Counted from the stretch's first letter, positions 9,271-19,677 are shown. The stretch is 64,000 bases of DNA from Neisseriaceae bacterium (GCA_027489245.1 JAIYAC010000010.1:186001-250000), one strand, 5' to 3'. Notes: generated by a model from the letters alone, not told the origin. Translations and numbers: made by a program.

Positions 9271-10419
9271 ATGAAAGCAGACGAAGGTCAACTTCGCAGT
9301 GCACTGGAGCACTTCAATAGTGTGACGGATGACCTGATTCAGGCCTATCAGTTGCTGGAGGCGCAGGTGGCCGAGCTCAATGTGAAACTGCAGCTTGCCA
9401 ATGATGAACTGGTAGCCAAGTCTGCGGCCAACGAGCAGCTGGCGGCGCGTCTGTCTACGCTGCTGCAAGTTATGCCTGCCGGGGTGGTGGAGCTGGATGA
9501 TGCCGGACGAGTGGTCGCGATGAACGCTGCCGTGTGTGGCTGGCTGCCTGATGTGCAATGCGGCCAACCCTGGCAGCTGAGCGACCACTTTCACGAGAGC
9601 GAGCGGGACGGCGTCTACGTGCGTCGCCAGGACGCCATGCAGTTTTTTACCGTGGTAGCTTGCCCGCTTCCCGGCGCCGGCTCGTTTTTGTTGCTGGTAG
9701 ATGTCAGCAATCTTCACCAGTTGCACCAGCAGCTGGCGCAGCAGGAGCGCCTGGCCGTCATGGGGCGTATGGCGGCATCATTGGCACACCAGATTCGTAC
9801 GCCACTGGCGACGGCCCTGTTGTATGCGGCCAACTTGCAGCGGGATGATTTGCCGGCGGAAGGCCGTAGCCGTTTTGCCGGCAAGGTAATGAACCGCCTG
9901 CAGGCACTGGAGGTGCTGGTGCAGGACATGCTGCGCTTCGTGCGCGTGGGCCCGGTGCGGGACGGGGCAGAATCCATTCGCTTATCATCGGTACTGGCCG
10001 AGCTGGAAGCCATTGTGCAAGCGCAGCTGGCCAGCAAGCAGCTGCAGTGGCAGCCAGGTATCGCCGCGGATGCCGTGGTGTCTGGCGGGCGTTCCGACCT
10101 GCTTGGGGCGCTGGTGAATTTGCTGGAAAATGCTTGCGAGCATGCGCCGCCGGGTTCGGCGGTGGGGCTGCAGGCCGAGCTGCAGGGTAATTTTTACGTC
10201 ATTCGGGTAATAGATCAGGGCGCTGGCGTGCCTGAGCAGGTAGAATCGCAAATCTTTGACCCCTTCTTTACCACAAGGGCAAATGGCACCGGCCTTGGCC
10301 TTGCCATTGTCAAGCGAGTGGTCGAGGATATGAAAGGGTCAATTACGTACAAGCGTGATGACCGGGGCACGGTTTTCGAGCTACAGCTACCGGTTGTGCA
10401 ATCAATACAAACAACTTGA
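9271..10419 (+). CDS. PAS sensor histidine kinase, FleS/FlrB-like
   Basis: A soluble kinase of 382 residues. It has an N-terminal coiled coil (about 5-60), a PAS domain (about 65-150), a HisKA segment with LAHQIRTPLATALLYAANL (phospho-His about 171), and a HATPase domain with DQGAGVPEQ and GTGLGLAIVKRVV. The HQIRTPL motif and lack of membrane segments resemble the flagellar regulators FleS/FlrB, which normally pair with an NtrC-type partner. No such partner follows. A STAS protein and a CheY do, so the phosphate acceptor is open. ATG 9271 is chosen because GGGG lies eight bases upstream; an ATG at 9238 is possible. Confidence 0.85.
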   Translation: MKADEGQLRSALEHFNSVTDDLIQAYQLLEAQVAELNVKLQLANDELVAKSAANEQLAARLSTLLQVMPAGVVELDDAGRVVAMNAAVCGWLPDVQCGQPWQLSDHFHESERDGVYVRRQDAMQFFTVVACPLPGAGSFLLLVDVSNLHQLHQQLAQQERLAVMGRMAASLAHQIRTPLATALLYAANLQRDDLPAEGRSRFAGKVMNRLQALEVLVQDMLRFVRVGPVRDGAESIRLSSVLAELEAIVQAQLASKQLQWQPGIAADAVVSGGRSDLLGALVNLLENACEHAPPGSAVGLQAELQGNFYVIRVIDQGAGVPEQVESQIFDPFFTTRANGTGLGLAIVKRVVEDMKGSITYKRDDRGTVFELQLPVVQSIQTT

Positions 10420-10429
10420 TGAGGAATGT

Positions 10430-10735
10430 ATGAAGCCCATCGTGAAAGTAGAAGGCAAGACCGGGATTATCTTGCTGATTGGCCAGTTTGATTTCAATGT
10501 TCACAAAGACTTCCGTGCGGCCAGCCAGGAGTTGCTGGAAAATCCGGATGTGAGCAGCATCGATGTCAATTTCGAGCAGGTGCCCTATCTGGACAGCTCC
10601 GCATTGGGCATGCTGCTGCTGCTGAAAGAGCGTGCCGGCGCAGCCGGTAAAGACTTGGCACTGGTGAGCTGCAAAGATACGGTACGCCAAGTGCTGGAAA
10701 TTGCCTGCTTTACCAAGCTGTTTACCATTCGTTGA
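10430..10735 (+). CDS. STAS-domain protein (anti-sigma factor antagonist type)
   Basis: A 101-residue single STAS domain. DSSALGMLLLLKER (about 53-66) contains the serine that SpoIIAA-like antagonists use as a phosphorylation switch. The start has GAGGA five bases upstream, and the gene begins ten bases after the histidine kinase stop. In chemotaxis clusters such proteins are usually linked to a kinase/phosphatase partner switch, but no RsbW-like kinase is visible here. Its role may be in stress or motility control. Confidence 0.85.
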   Translation: MKPIVKVEGKTGIILLIGQFDFNVHKDFRAASQELLENPDVSSIDVNFEQVPYLDSSALGMLLLLKERAGAAGKDLALVSCKDTVRQVLEIACFTKLFTIR

Positions 10736-10833
10736 CCCTGGCTAGTCCGCCGTTGCTTGCCTGGCAAGTAGGGCGCTACCGCCAGTCAGCTTGCGAAGTA
10801 ATCTGTTGAATGCGTCTGGTTTTATGCATGACA

Positions 10834-10863
10834 TTGACTAAAGTGGCGTGTATGGGCTAATAC
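10834..10863 (+). promoter_or_regulatory. Candidate sigma70 promoter for the second che operon
   Basis: A -35-like TTGACT (10834-10839) is followed after 18 bases by TAATAC (10858-10863), about 80 bases before the second cheY start at 10941. It is the best match in the 205-base gap after the STAS gene. A clear flagellar sigma28 pattern was not found here. Confidence 0.4.
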
Positions 10864-10940
10864 GTATAGAAACATGGTGGCTTCGCAGGCTTTTTCGTTT
10901 AAATTGTGTGCATACTTAATCTAGATGGATTGCTGAGTCT

Positions 10941-11306
10941 ATGGCTAAAAGAATTCTAACGGTGGACGACTCCGCCTCGATTCGCCAAATGGTCGCCTTT
11001 ACCCTGAAAAGCGCCGGCTATGAAGTTGTCGAGGCCTCTGATGGCAATGCCGGGCTTTCCAAGGCGCAAGCAGGGCAGGTTGATCTGGTGCTCACCGACC
11101 AGAACATGCCCGGTATGGATGGGCTGACACTTATCCGTTCGCTGCGCCGCCTGCCAAACTATGCCTCTGTCCCCATCCTGATGCTGACTACCGAGTCCAG
11201 CGACCAAATGAAGGCCCAAGGCCGTGCTGCCGGTGCTACCGGCTGGCTGGTCAAGCCCTTCGACCCCCAGAAACTGGTAGACGTTGTACGCCGCCTTGTT
11301 GGCTAA
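10941..11306 (+). CDS. cheY: CheY-like response regulator (copy 2)
   Basis: Receiver-only protein of 121 residues with phosphoacceptor D53 in LTDQNMPGMDG, switch Thr in MLTTES and Lys in VKPFDPQ. It starts the run cheY-cheA-cheW-mcp-cheR-cheB-cheD. It is divergent from the CheY at 6729 and carries the TVDDSASIRQMV start common in CheY proteins paired with hybrid-free CheA. It may be a phosphate sink or have a distinct output rather than act on the flagellar motor; sequence alone does not decide. Confidence 0.92.
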   Translation: MAKRILTVDDSASIRQMVAFTLKSAGYEVVEASDGNAGLSKAQAGQVDLVLTDQNMPGMDGLTLIRSLRRLPNYASVPILMLTTESSDQMKAQGRAAGATGWLVKPFDPQKLVDVVRRLVG

Positions 11307-11336
11307 CCATCAGAAAATCATTCTCAGGGGGCGTCC

Positions 11337-13490
11337 ATGACTTTTGACATGTCGCAGTTTCATCAGGTGTTTTTCGATGAGACTGCAGAGCACTTAGTCA
11401 ATATGGAATCGCTTCTACTGGCGATTAACGTACAGCAGCCAGAGTCCGAAGACCTCAATGCCATTTTCCGTGCAGCGCACTCTATAAAAGGTGGCGCTGC
11501 GACTTTCGGTTTCAGTGATCTGGCCGAGCTGACGCATGTACTGGAAAACCTGCTCGACAAGGTGCGCAAAAACGAGCTGCCACTGAGCCGGGACATTGTT
11601 GACGCTTCCTTGCTGTCCGGTGACCTGCTCAAGGAAATGCTGGCATTTCATCGTGGTGACGAGCCGGTAGACGAAGCGCGTATTGCTGTCCTCAAGCAAA
11701 AACTGGAGCAGCTGTCGGTACCGGGCGTGGTTGCGGTGCCATCAGTGCCGGCGGCACAGCCGGCTGCCGCCGTGTCTGGTCGTTTGCATATTGAGCTATA
11801 TCCTCCCGTCGCCATGGCGGTTGAAGAGCTATGGCAACGCCTGGCTGCCCTGGGCAGCCTGCAGATCATGCAGGCGCTAGACGAGCAAGCCGACCCGGTG
11901 ATCCCCGCGCTGGCCGTACTCACCACCGCATCGCCTTGTGATGATGTGGTGGAGATGCTGGCTTTTCTGTTGTCACCCGAGTCATTCAAAGTTGTCGAAG
12001 ACACCACGGTAGAAGATGACGGTGTCGGTTTCTTCTCGCTGCCGGCCATAGCGCCCAGCGGTGATATCGCGTTTGAAGAAGACGGTTTCGGCCTGTTTGC
12101 CCCCTTGCCAGCAAGCAGTGCCAGTCATAACGCGGACATTGCTTTTGAAGAAGATGGTTTCGGCCTGTTTGAGCCACTAGCGGCGGCCCCGTCTGCCACG
12201 CCAGTGCCTGCGGCCAACCACGCACCTGCTCCGGCAAAAGAACCCACACGGCCCGAAACGCGGGCCGTGACTGCTGTTGCGGCGGCGGCTGGCGAGAATT
12301 CCATTCGTGTCAGTACCGATAAAGTCGACTTACTGCTTAACCTGGTGGGCGAGCTGGTTATTACGCAGTCCATGCTGATGCAGTATGGCTCGGGGCTGGA
12401 CTCGGTAGAGCACGAAAACCTGCTCAACAGCATCTCGTTGCTGCAGCGCAATTCGCGCGAGCTGCAAGAGGCTGTGATGTCCATCCGCATGATGCCGATC
12501 GCGTTTGTGTTCAACCGCTTTCCGCGGGTGGTACGCGACCTCGCCGGCAAGCTGGACAAACAAGTCGAGCTGAAAATGGTAGGTGAAAACACCGAGCTGG
12601 ATAAAGGCTTTATCGAAAAGCTGTCCGACCCGCTAACGCACCTGGTGCGTAATAGCCTGGATCACGGCATCGAGTCGCCCGAGCAGCGTCGCGCCAAGGG
12701 CAAGAAGGAAACCGGCCTGCTGACCCTGCGTGCCTTCCATGAGGGCGGCAGTATCGTGATCGAAGTCACCGACGACGGCGCAGGCCTGCGCCGCGACAAG
12801 ATCCTGTCCAAGGCGCGCGAAAGCGGCCTGCCGGTGTCCGACACCATGAGCGACACCGAGGTGTGGGCGCTGATTTTCGAGCCGGGCTTTTCTACTGCTG
12901 CCGAGGTGACCGATGTGTCCGGCCGCGGCGTAGGCATGGACGTGGTGCGCAAGAATATTGTGGCCATGGGCGGGCGTATCGATATCAGCAGCATGGTGGA
13001 CATCGGTACCACCATGACCATCCGTCTGCCACTGACCCTGGCCATCATGGATGGCATGTCCATCAAGATTGCCGACGAAACCTATGTGTTGCCGCTGAAC
13101 TACATTCTGGAGTCGCTACAGCCCAAGCCCAGCGAGGTGAAAACGATTGCCGGGCGTGGCCAGGTGGTGAGCGTGCGCGGCGAGTATCTGCCTATCGTCA
13201 GTGTGGCGGAGTACTTCTCTATCGATGCCCCGGCTTCGCAGCCGGACAAATCCATTCTGATCATTGTGGAATCCAGCAGCCAGAAGGTGGCGCTGATGGT
13301 GGACGAGTTGCTGGGGCAGCAACAGTTTGTGGTGAAAAACCTGGAGGCCAACTACCGCAAGGTAGAAGGGCTGTCCGGTGCCACCATCATGGGGGATGGC
13401 CGCGTCGCGCTGATTCTGGACGTGGCGGCGATTGTCCGCATGAATTTACAAAAGGCGCACGGTGAAATACTCACGGCGCAGCTTCATTAA
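11337..13490 (+). CDS. cheA: Chemotaxis histidine kinase CheA (copy 2)
   Basis: A 717-residue CheA with HPt His48 in AAHSIKGGAATFGF, dimerisation and ATPase domains (HLVRNSLDHG, DDGAGL, SGRGVGMDVVRKN) and a C-terminal CheW-like domain. Between HPt and kinase core (about 150-320) it has a predicted globular stretch and then an acidic linker with the repeated motif DIAFEEDGFGLF (two near-identical copies) plus one degenerate copy (VEDDGVGFFSL). Such repeats may be docking sites for CheY or CheB in place of P2. It is 30 bases after cheY and just before cheW. Confidence 0.94.
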   Translation: MTFDMSQFHQVFFDETAEHLVNMESLLLAINVQQPESEDLNAIFRAAHSIKGGAATFGFSDLAELTHVLENLLDKVRKNELPLSRDIVDASLLSGDLLKEMLAFHRGDEPVDEARIAVLKQKLEQLSVPGVVAVPSVPAAQPAAAVSGRLHIELYPPVAMAVEELWQRLAALGSLQIMQALDEQADPVIPALAVLTTASPCDDVVEMLAFLLSPESFKVVEDTTVEDDGVGFFSLPAIAPSGDIAFEEDGFGLFAPLPASSASHNADIAFEEDGFGLFEPLAAAPSATPVPAANHAPAPAKEPTRPETRAVTAVAAAAGENSIRVSTDKVDLLLNLVGELVITQSMLMQYGSGLDSVEHENLLNSISLLQRNSRELQEAVMSIRMMPIAFVFNRFPRVVRDLAGKLDKQVELKMVGENTELDKGFIEKLSDPLTHLVRNSLDHGIESPEQRRAKGKKETGLLTLRAFHEGGSIVIEVTDDGAGLRRDKILSKARESGLPVSDTMSDTEVWALIFEPGFSTAAEVTDVSGRGVGMDVVRKNIVAMGGRIDISSMVDIGTTMTIRLPLTLAIMDGMSIKIADETYVLPLNYILESLQPKPSEVKTIAGRGQVVSVRGEYLPIVSVAEYFSIDAPASQPDKSILIIVESSSQKVALMVDELLGQQQFVVKNLEANYRKVEGLSGATIMGDGRVALILDVAAIVRMNLQKAHGEILTAQLH

Positions 13491-13502
13491 CAGGTGCTAG
13501 TA

Positions 13503-14012
13503 ATGGGTGTTGCCACCATGGACGCTAACAACAGCAGTGATACCGACAAAGCCCGGCGTGAATACCTGGTGTTTGCGCTGGGTAAGGAAGAGTACGGTAT
13601 TGATATTCTGAAGGTACAGGAAATCCGCGGCTACGACGCGGTAACACGCCTGGCCAAGTCGCCCAGCTTCATCAAAGGCGTGATCAATCTGCGCGGGCAC
13701 ATCGTGCCCATTGTGGATATGCGTATCAAGTTTGATGTAGGTAACGTCATTTATAATGACTTTACCGTGGTCATTATCCTGAACGTGCTTAACCGTACCG
13801 TCGGCATGGTGGTGGATGGTGTGTCTGATGTAATCGAGCTGTCTGGTGATGATATTCGCCCGGCACCGGAGTTTGGTGCGGTCATGAACACTAACTACAT
13901 CCAGGGCCTGGGGGTGGTAGGGGAGCGCATGATCATCATGGTGGATATCGAGAAGCTGATGAGCAGTGACGAGATGGCGTTGATGGATGCGGCTGTTGCG
14001 GCCAACGTTTAA
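13503..14012 (+). CDS. cheW: Chemotaxis coupling protein CheW
   Basis: Links receptors to CheA in the signalling array. The CheW fold is clear: [46 protein letters not shown], and a C-terminal [16 protein letters not shown] 13503 is chosen because AGGTG lies six bases upstream; an ATG at 13518 (MDANNSS) is an alternative. It sits between cheA and the chemoreceptor gene, consistent with a core signalling complex encoded together. Confidence 0.93.
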   Translation: MGVATMDANNSSDTDKARREYLVFALGKEEYGIDILKVQEIRGYDAVTRLAKSPSFIKGVINLRGHIVPIVDMRIKFDVGNVIYNDFTVVIILNVLNRTVGMVVDGVSDVIELSGDDIRPAPEFGAVMNTNYIQGLGVVGERMIIMVDIEKLMSSDEMALMDAAVAANV

Positions 14013-14027
14013 CACAGGGGAAAAGGC

Positions 14028-16772
14028 ATGAAAGTCAAACAGTTACTGGTTATCGGGTTCGGCGTGCTGCTGGCCCTGATTGCCGCATCGTCTATCCTGG
14101 CGGTTCTCCGGCTGCAGACCATTATCGAAAGTGGTGCGGAAATTACCGAGAACCACATGCCGCGTGCCAATGCGGTGAACAAGATTGTCGATAACGTCAA
14201 TGCGACGGCACGCGGCGTGCGTACCGCGCTGCTGACGGACGATCCGCAAATTGCCACATCGCAAGTGAAAGAGCTGGATGAGCAGCTCAAAAACATCGAT
14301 GCGTCCCTGGAGGTGCTGAAACGGCACCCACCCGAAGAAGAGTCGGTTGCCTTGCAAGCCAGCCTGATCAAGGCCGATCAGGAGTACCGTGCCAAGCTGC
14401 ACCAGTTTACTACCCTGTTCAATGCTGGCCAGCTGCCCGAAGCCAAGGCTTTCCTGTTTTCACATCTGCGTGACGCCCAGAAAACCTACCTGACCGCCAT
14501 CGAAGCACTGGTGGCCTACGAAGAGGGCATGGCACAGGAGCACGGTGTCAGCCTGCAGCAAGATGCCAATGCCTCCCTGCATATTACGCAAGGCTTCTTG
14601 CTGGCATCGCTGGTTATCGGCTTGCTGGCTGCCTACCTGATTGGCCGCTCCTTGTTCCGCGTGATTGGTGGCGAGCCATCCGACGCTACCAAGCTCATGC
14701 AAGAGCTGGCCAGCGGCGAGGTCACCAGCACCCTGAAGGTGAACGATAACGACACCAGTAGCCTGTTTTACTTTATCAAGCAGGCAGCTGACAAAGCGGT
14801 TGAGAACATCCGTATCCGCAATGCACTGGATGCCGCAGCCACCAATGTGATGATTGCCAATGCCGAAAACATTGTGGTGTACGCCAACCGTGCTGTCGGC
14901 GACATGCTGCAAAACGCCGAAGCCGATATCAAGAAAGAGCTGCCGGGCTTTAGCGCCCGCGACGTGGTGGGCAGCAATATCGATGGCTTCCACAAACGTC
15001 CGGAACACCAGCGCACCATGCTGGCCGGCATGCGCTCGCCACATAAAGCCACCATCCAGGTGGGCGTGCGTAGCTTTGTATTGCTGGTGACCCCTATCCT
15101 GAACAAGCAGGGCGTGGCGCTGGGTACCGTGGTGGAATGGCAGGACATTACCGAGCAGTTGAAACGCGAAGCCGTAGAGCAGCAAAAACGCGAAGCCGAC
15201 CTGCGCATGCTGGAAGAAAACACCCGTATCCGCAAAGCGCTGGACAATGTGTCGTCCAATGTGATGATTGCCGACAACGACCGCAACATCATCTACCTGA
15301 ACCGCAGCGTACAAGACATGCTGCAAGTGGCCGAGCACGATATCAAGCGCGCCCTGCCAAACTTCGACGCCCGCAAACTGCAGGGCGCCAATATGGATGT
15401 ATTCCACCGCAACCCGGCGCACCAGCGTGGCTTGCTGGAAGCGCTCAAAACCACCCATGCCAGCCAGATCAGCGTGGGCGGCCGCACTTTCCGCCTTACC
15501 GCCAACCCGGTATTCAGCGATACCGGCGAGCGCATTGGCTCCGTTGTAGAGTGGGCCGACCGTACCGAAGAAGTGCGTGTGGAAAAAGAAGTGTCCGAAG
15601 TGGTGGGCGCTGCGGCCAACGGTGACTTTAGCCAGCGCATTCCGGTAGAAGGCAAAACCGGCTTTTTTGCCACCTTGTCCGGCCAGGTCAACCAGCTGCT
15701 GGACGTATCCAGCCGTGGCCTGAACGACATTGCCCAGGTGCTGTCCGGCCTGGCAGCCGGCGACCTGACCCGTACCATCGAAGCCGAGTACGAAGGCATG
15801 TTCGGCCAGCTGCGTAACGATACCAACCTGACCGTAGCGCGACTGAAAGAGATCGTCGGCAATATCAAGGAAGCCACCGACGCCATCAACACGGCCGCGC
15901 AGGAAATCTCTGCCGGTAACGTGAACCTGTCCAGCCGCACCGAGCAGCAAGCCGCCAGCCTGGAAGAAACCGCTTCCAGCATGGAAGAAATCACCAGCAC
16001 TGTGAAGCAGAACGCCGAGAACTCGCGTAAGGCCAACAGCCTGGCAGTGGGCGCCTCCGACATTGCCTCGCGTGGTGGTGTGGTGGTGGGCAAAGTAGTG
16101 TCTACCATGAACGAGATCAACGAGAGTGCCACCAAGATCGTGGACATCATCAGTGTGATCGACGGCATTGCCTTCCAGACCAATATCCTGGCGCTGAACG
16201 CGGCGGTAGAAGCCGCCCGCGCCGGCGAGCAGGGCCGTGGCTTTGCCGTGGTCGCCAGCGAGGTTCGCAACCTGGCACAACGCTCGGCCGCTGCCGCCAA
16301 GGAAATCAAGGGCCTGATTGGCGACTCGGTAGAAAAAGTGGAGTCCGGTACCCGTCTGGTAGACGAAGCTGGCCGCACCATGGAAGAAATCGTGTCGTCC
16401 ATCCGCCGCGTGACCGACATCATGAGCGAAATCTCGGCGGCCTCCATCGAGCAGAGCTCCGGCATCGAGCAAGTGAACCTGGCCGTGAGCCAGATGGACG
16501 AAAACACGCAGAAAAACGCCGCACTGGTGGAGGAGGCCGCTGCCGCAGCCGAGTCGCTGGAAGAGCAGGCGTCCAATCTGCGCGACGCCGTTGCCATCTT
16601 CAAGCTGGACCAGCTCGGCGCCAGCGCCAGCCTGCGCAAGCCGGAACGCAAGCCGCAAGTCAGCGTACTGGTGCACCAGCCAGCCGCGCCGGTGCGCAAG
16701 GCCTTGCCCGCCATGAACCACCAGCCGGTGCGCCCAGCCGCCACGGATGAAGGCGAGTGGGAGGAATTCTGA
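14028..16772 (+). CDS. Methyl-accepting chemotaxis protein with tandem PAS domains
   Basis: A 914-residue receptor. TM1 is at about 7-27, a periplasmic four-helix bundle spans about 35-180, and TM2 is at about 190-208. Two clearly duplicated PAS domains follow (about 262-385 and 400-515), then two HAMP-like segments and the signalling hairpin (tip [20 protein letters not shown]). The C-terminus ends EWEEF after a flexible tail, matching the xWxxF tethering peptide that recruits CheR and CheB. cheR follows immediately, with its start overlapping this stop. Cytoplasmic PAS domains suggest redox or energy sensing in addition to periplasmic input. Confidence 0.93.
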   Translation: MKVKQLLVIGFGVLLALIAASSILAVLRLQTIIESGAEITENHMPRANAVNKIVDNVNATARGVRTALLTDDPQIATSQVKELDEQLKNIDASLEVLKRHPPEEESVALQASLIKADQEYRAKLHQFTTLFNAGQLPEAKAFLFSHLRDAQKTYLTAIEALVAYEEGMAQEHGVSLQQDANASLHITQGFLLASLVIGLLAAYLIGRSLFRVIGGEPSDATKLMQELASGEVTSTLKVNDNDTSSLFYFIKQAADKAVENIRIRNALDAAATNVMIANAENIVVYANRAVGDMLQNAEADIKKELPGFSARDVVGSNIDGFHKRPEHQRTMLAGMRSPHKATIQVGVRSFVLLVTPILNKQGVALGTVVEWQDITEQLKREAVEQQKREADLRMLEENTRIRKALDNVSSNVMIADNDRNIIYLNRSVQDMLQVAEHDIKRALPNFDARKLQGANMDVFHRNPAHQRGLLEALKTTHASQISVGGRTFRLTANPVFSDTGERIGSVVEWADRTEEVRVEKEVSEVVGAAANGDFSQRIPVEGKTGFFATLSGQVNQLLDVSSRGLNDIAQVLSGLAAGDLTRTIEAEYEGMFGQLRNDTNLTVARLKEIVGNIKEATDAINTAAQEISAGNVNLSSRTEQQAASLEETASSMEEITSTVKQNAENSRKANSLAVGASDIASRGGVVVGKVVSTMNEINESATKIVDIISVIDGIAFQTNILALNAAVEAARAGEQGRGFAVVASEVRNLAQRSAAAAKEIKGLIGDSVEKVESGTRLVDEAGRTMEEIVSSIRRVTDIMSEISAASIEQSSGIEQVNLAVSQMDENTQKNAALVEEAAAAAESLEEQASNLRDAVAIFKLDQLGASASLRKPERKPQVSVLVHQPAAPVRKALPAMNHQPVRPAATDEGEWEEF

Positions 16773-17626
16773 GCACCGCCAGCGATAAAGAAAGCATCTT
16801 TGCGCGGGATCTTCATTTTTCCGATGAAGATTTCCGCATCATCCGCGAGCTGCTTTACGACAAAACCGGTATTTCCCTGAGTGCGGTAAAGAACCATATG
16901 GCGTACGCCAGGCTGGCCAAGCATGTGCGCCGGCTTGGCGTGGCCAACTTTACCGACTACCTGGCCCTGCTGCGCTCGGCGGAAGGGGCGCATGAGTGGG
17001 AGCACTTCATCAATGCGCTCACGACCAACCTGACATCGTTTTTCCGCGAGCAACACCACTTCGATATCCTGCAGCAGCACGCCTTGCAGCACGCCGACCG
17101 GGGCGAGGCCTACCGCGTGTGGAGCTCGGCCTCGTCTACCGGCGAAGAGCCCTATTCGATTGCCATGACACTGGACCCGGCGGTACGGTCGGGTAATTAT
17201 CATATTGTTGCGTCAGATATCGATACCAATGTCTTGAAAAAGGCAGCCGGAGGGGTGTACGCTCTGGACAGGATAGCCAAGCTGAGTGACCAGCAGCTCA
17301 AGCAGTTTTTCCTGCGCGGGCGCGGCCAGAATGAAGGCATGGTCAAGATCAAGTCTGGCCTGATGCGCAATATGGAGTTTCGCCAGATCAACCTGGTAGA
17401 CCGCAGTTGGCCGCAGTTGGGTATGTTTGATGTCATCTTCTGCCGCAATGTGCTGATCTATTTCGACAAGCCGACGCAAGCCGGGATTCTGGAGCATTTT
17501 GCCCAGTACCTGAAACCGCACGGCCTGTTATTGCTGGGGCATTCCGAGAATATCCAGCATATTACTGATACCTTTTCGCCCTGCGGCAAGACTGCTTACC
17601 GCCTGGCGGGTGGAAAAACACCATGA
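16757..17626 (+). CDS. cheR: Chemoreceptor methyltransferase CheR
   Basis: Transfers methyl groups from S-adenosylmethionine to receptor glutamates. The 289-residue protein has the N-terminal helical domain ([20 protein letters not shown]) and the SAM-binding core with [17 protein letters not shown] and [12 protein letters not shown]. No ATG lies near the expected N-terminus. A GTG at 16757, overlapping the receptor stop by 16 bases, gives a normal-length protein. The exact start is less certain than the identity. It overlaps cheB at its 3' end. Confidence 0.93.
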   Translation: MGGILSTASDKESIFARDLHFSDEDFRIIRELLYDKTGISLSAVKNHMAYARLAKHVRRLGVANFTDYLALLRSAEGAHEWEHFINALTTNLTSFFREQHHFDILQQHALQHADRGEAYRVWSSASSTGEEPYSIAMTLDPAVRSGNYHIVASDIDTNVLKKAAGGVYALDRIAKLSDQQLKQFFLRGRGQNEGMVKIKSGLMRNMEFRQINLVDRSWPQLGMFDVIFCRNVLIYFDKPTQAGILEHFAQYLKPHGLLLLGHSENIQHITDTFSPCGKTAYRLAGGKTP

Positions 17627-18699
17627 GCACGGAGCGCAAGATACGCGTGGTAGTGGTTGATGATTCGGCGCTGATACGCGAGCTGCTAGGCAAGATCATC
17701 AATGAACAAAGCGATATGGAAGTGGTGGCGTTTGCCCCCGACCCGGTTGCCGCGCGTGAGCGTATCCGTGAAACCAACCCGGATGTGATTACCCTGGACG
17801 TGGAAATGCCCAAGATGGACGGCCTGGAGTTCTTGCGCCGTCTGATGAGCTTGCGGCCAACCCCGGTGCTGATGATTTCATCCCTCACCGCCAGTGGTTC
17901 GGAAACGGCCTTGCGGGCATTGGAGCTGGGCGCGGTGGACTGTATTGCCAAGCCACAGCTGGATATCAGCCGTGGCATGCTGGATTACGCCGAGAAGATT
18001 TGCGAAAAAATCCGTATGGCCGCCGGTGCCCACGTGCGTTTGCCGCCGCGGTTTATCCAGCGCGATAGCAAGCCGGCCGAGCCGCGCACGCCAACCGCTA
18101 TCCTGCGCCGCGACGCCATCATTGTGGTGGGGGCGTCGACTGGCGGCACCGAGGCGCTGCGCGAGTTCTTGTCGGCGCTGCCGGCCGATACGCCGCCGGT
18201 GCTGGTGGTGCAGCACATGCCGGAAAACTTCACCCTGTCGTTTGCCCGCCGCCTGGACCAGAGCTGTGCCATGTCGGTGTGCGAAGCTACGGATGGCCAG
18301 CCGGTGCTGCCCGGCCACGTGTATATCGCACCGGGGCATTCGCACCTTAGCCTGCGCAAGGTTGCCAGCGGTTTTGTTACCGAGCTGGGGCAGGGCGAGC
18401 CGGTAAACCGCCACCGCCCGTCGGTGGACGTGCTGTTTGATTCTGCGGCCAACCTGCTGGGCAAGCGTGCGGTAGGCGTGATCCTTACCGGCATGGGGCG
18501 TGATGGTGCGGCTGGCATGCTGCGCATGCGCGAAGCCGGGGCGTTCAATATTGGCCAGGATCAGGCGTCTTGCGTGGTGTACGGTATGCCGCGTGCCGCC
18601 TTTGAAGTTGGCGCCGTACACGAGGTCGCCCCGCTGGATAAAGTAGCAGAACGTGTGCTGGCCTACCTGGCTGGCAAAACCACGCGGGAGGTTGGATGA
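17623..18699 (+). CDS. cheB: Chemoreceptor methylesterase/deamidase CheB
   Basis: Receiver domain (phosphoacceptor D59 in [10 protein letters not shown]) joined to a methylesterase domain with the catalytic triad S172 (GASTGG), H198 (QHMPEN) and D294 ([10 protein letters not shown]). It removes methyl groups from receptors when phosphorylated by CheA. ATGA overlap with cheR upstream and a four-base overlap with cheD downstream indicate coupled translation. It has 358 residues, normal for the family. Confidence 0.96.
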   Translation: MSTERKIRVVVVDDSALIRELLGKIINEQSDMEVVAFAPDPVAARERIRETNPDVITLDVEMPKMDGLEFLRRLMSLRPTPVLMISSLTASGSETALRALELGAVDCIAKPQLDISRGMLDYAEKICEKIRMAAGAHVRLPPRFIQRDSKPAEPRTPTAILRRDAIIVVGASTGGTEALREFLSALPADTPPVLVVQHMPENFTLSFARRLDQSCAMSVCEATDGQPVLPGHVYIAPGHSHLSLRKVASGFVTELGQGEPVNRHRPSVDVLFDSAANLLGKRAVGVILTGMGRDGAAGMLRMREAGAFNIGQDQASCVVYGMPRAAFEVGAVHEVAPLDKVAERVLAYLAGKTTREVG

Positions 18700-19298
18700 C
18701 TACCGCAGGTACGGCACATCATCGATATTTCGATAAAAGTTTCAACCGTGCAGCCGCCAAGCTATTGCCGGGGGAATACGAGGCCTCCGGCGACGGGCTG
18801 CTGCTGGTGACGGTGCTGGGTTCCTGTGTGTCGGCCTGCCTGCGCGACCGCAAAACCGGTATCGCCGGCATGAACCACTTTATGCTGCCAGACCAGGGCA
18901 GCAGCAATAGCGACCGCCTGATGCCGGCGCGCTTTGGCACTCACGCCATGGAGCTGTTGATCAACGACATGCTCAAGCTGGGCGCCAACCGCAGCACGCT
19001 GGAAGCCAAGGTATTCGGCGGCGGCAACGTGATTGCCGGCATGACCACGGTGAATATCGGCCAGCGCAATGCCGGTTTCGTGCGCGCCTTTCTGGCGCAG
19101 GAAAATATTCCCATCGTGGCCGAAGACCTGGGGCTGGACGTGGCGCGCAAGATCTACTTTTTTACCGATACCGGCAAGGTGATGGTGAAAAAGATCAACC
19201 CGCAACAAACCCTGGTGCAGGAAGAAGAAAGCTACCGCCGCCGTATCGATCGCGATACCGAGCAAAAGCACGGTGGCGATATCGACCTGTTCATCTAG
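18696..19298 (+). CDS. cheD: Chemoreceptor glutamine deamidase CheD
   Basis: Deamidates specific receptor glutamines to methylatable glutamates. The 200-residue protein has the catalytic Cys44 ([11 protein letters not shown]) and His61 (GMNHFMLP) of the family. It ends the plus-strand chemotaxis operon, followed by a perfect palindromic terminator. The gene order cheR-cheB-cheD differs from the cheR-cheD-cheB order more often seen in betaproteobacteria. Confidence 0.95.
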   Translation: MTTAGTAHHRYFDKSFNRAAAKLLPGEYEASGDGLLLVTVLGSCVSACLRDRKTGIAGMNHFMLPDQGSSNSDRLMPARFGTHAMELLINDMLKLGANRSTLEAKVFGGGNVIAGMTTVNIGQRNAGFVRAFLAQENIPIVAEDLGLDVARKIYFFTDTGKVMVKKINPQQTLVQEEESYRRRIDRDTEQKHGGDIDLFI

Positions 19299-19321
19299 CC
19301 GGTGTGTCTGGCAGCGCAAGC

Positions 19322-19348
19322 AAAAGGTTGGCCGCGGCCAACCTTTTT
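19322..19348. terminator. Bidirectional terminator built from paired GCGGCCAAC words
   Basis: A perfect 26-base palindrome with AAAAGG/CCTTTT ends lies between the converging cheD and fdxA genes. The central part is two head-to-head, overlapping copies of GCGGCCAAC, and T runs flank it on both strands. Confidence 0.85.
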
Positions 19349-19353
19349 GGCGT

Positions 19354-19677
19354 CTAGCGTTCCAGCAGCGGCAGTTTGCCCGTTTGCGTTGCCCAGTATT
19401 CGTGGTCGGCCAACGGCGGCTGCTGCGTGGTGATTACCGGCCACTGCGCCGCCAGCTCGGCATTCAGCGCCAGCATGTGCGCCTGGTCGGCGGGCAGGTC
19501 GGTATCGGTGGTGATGGCATCGATAGGGCATTCGGCAATGCACAGCGTGCAATCGATGCACTCGTCCGGGTCGATGGCCAGAAAATTCGGCCCCGCGTGA
19601 AAGCAGTCCACCGGGCACACCGACACGCAGTCGGTGTATTTGCATTTGATACAGGCTTCGGTTACAACGTGCGTCAC
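19354..19677 (-). CDS. fdxA: 7Fe ferredoxin FdxA
   Basis: Electron carrier with one [3Fe-4S] and one [4Fe-4S] cluster. The 107-residue protein has two cluster motifs, CIKCKYTDCVSVCPVDCF (about 9-26) and CIDCTLCIAECP (about 40-51), and a C-terminal extension of the Azotobacter FdI type. It is a single gene converging on cheD. Confidence 0.93.
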   Translation of the reverse strand: MTHVVTEACIKCKYTDCVSVCPVDCFHAGPNFLAIDPDECIDCTLCIAECPIDAITTDTDLPADQAHMLALNAELAAQWPVITTQQPPLADHEYWATQTGKLPLLER

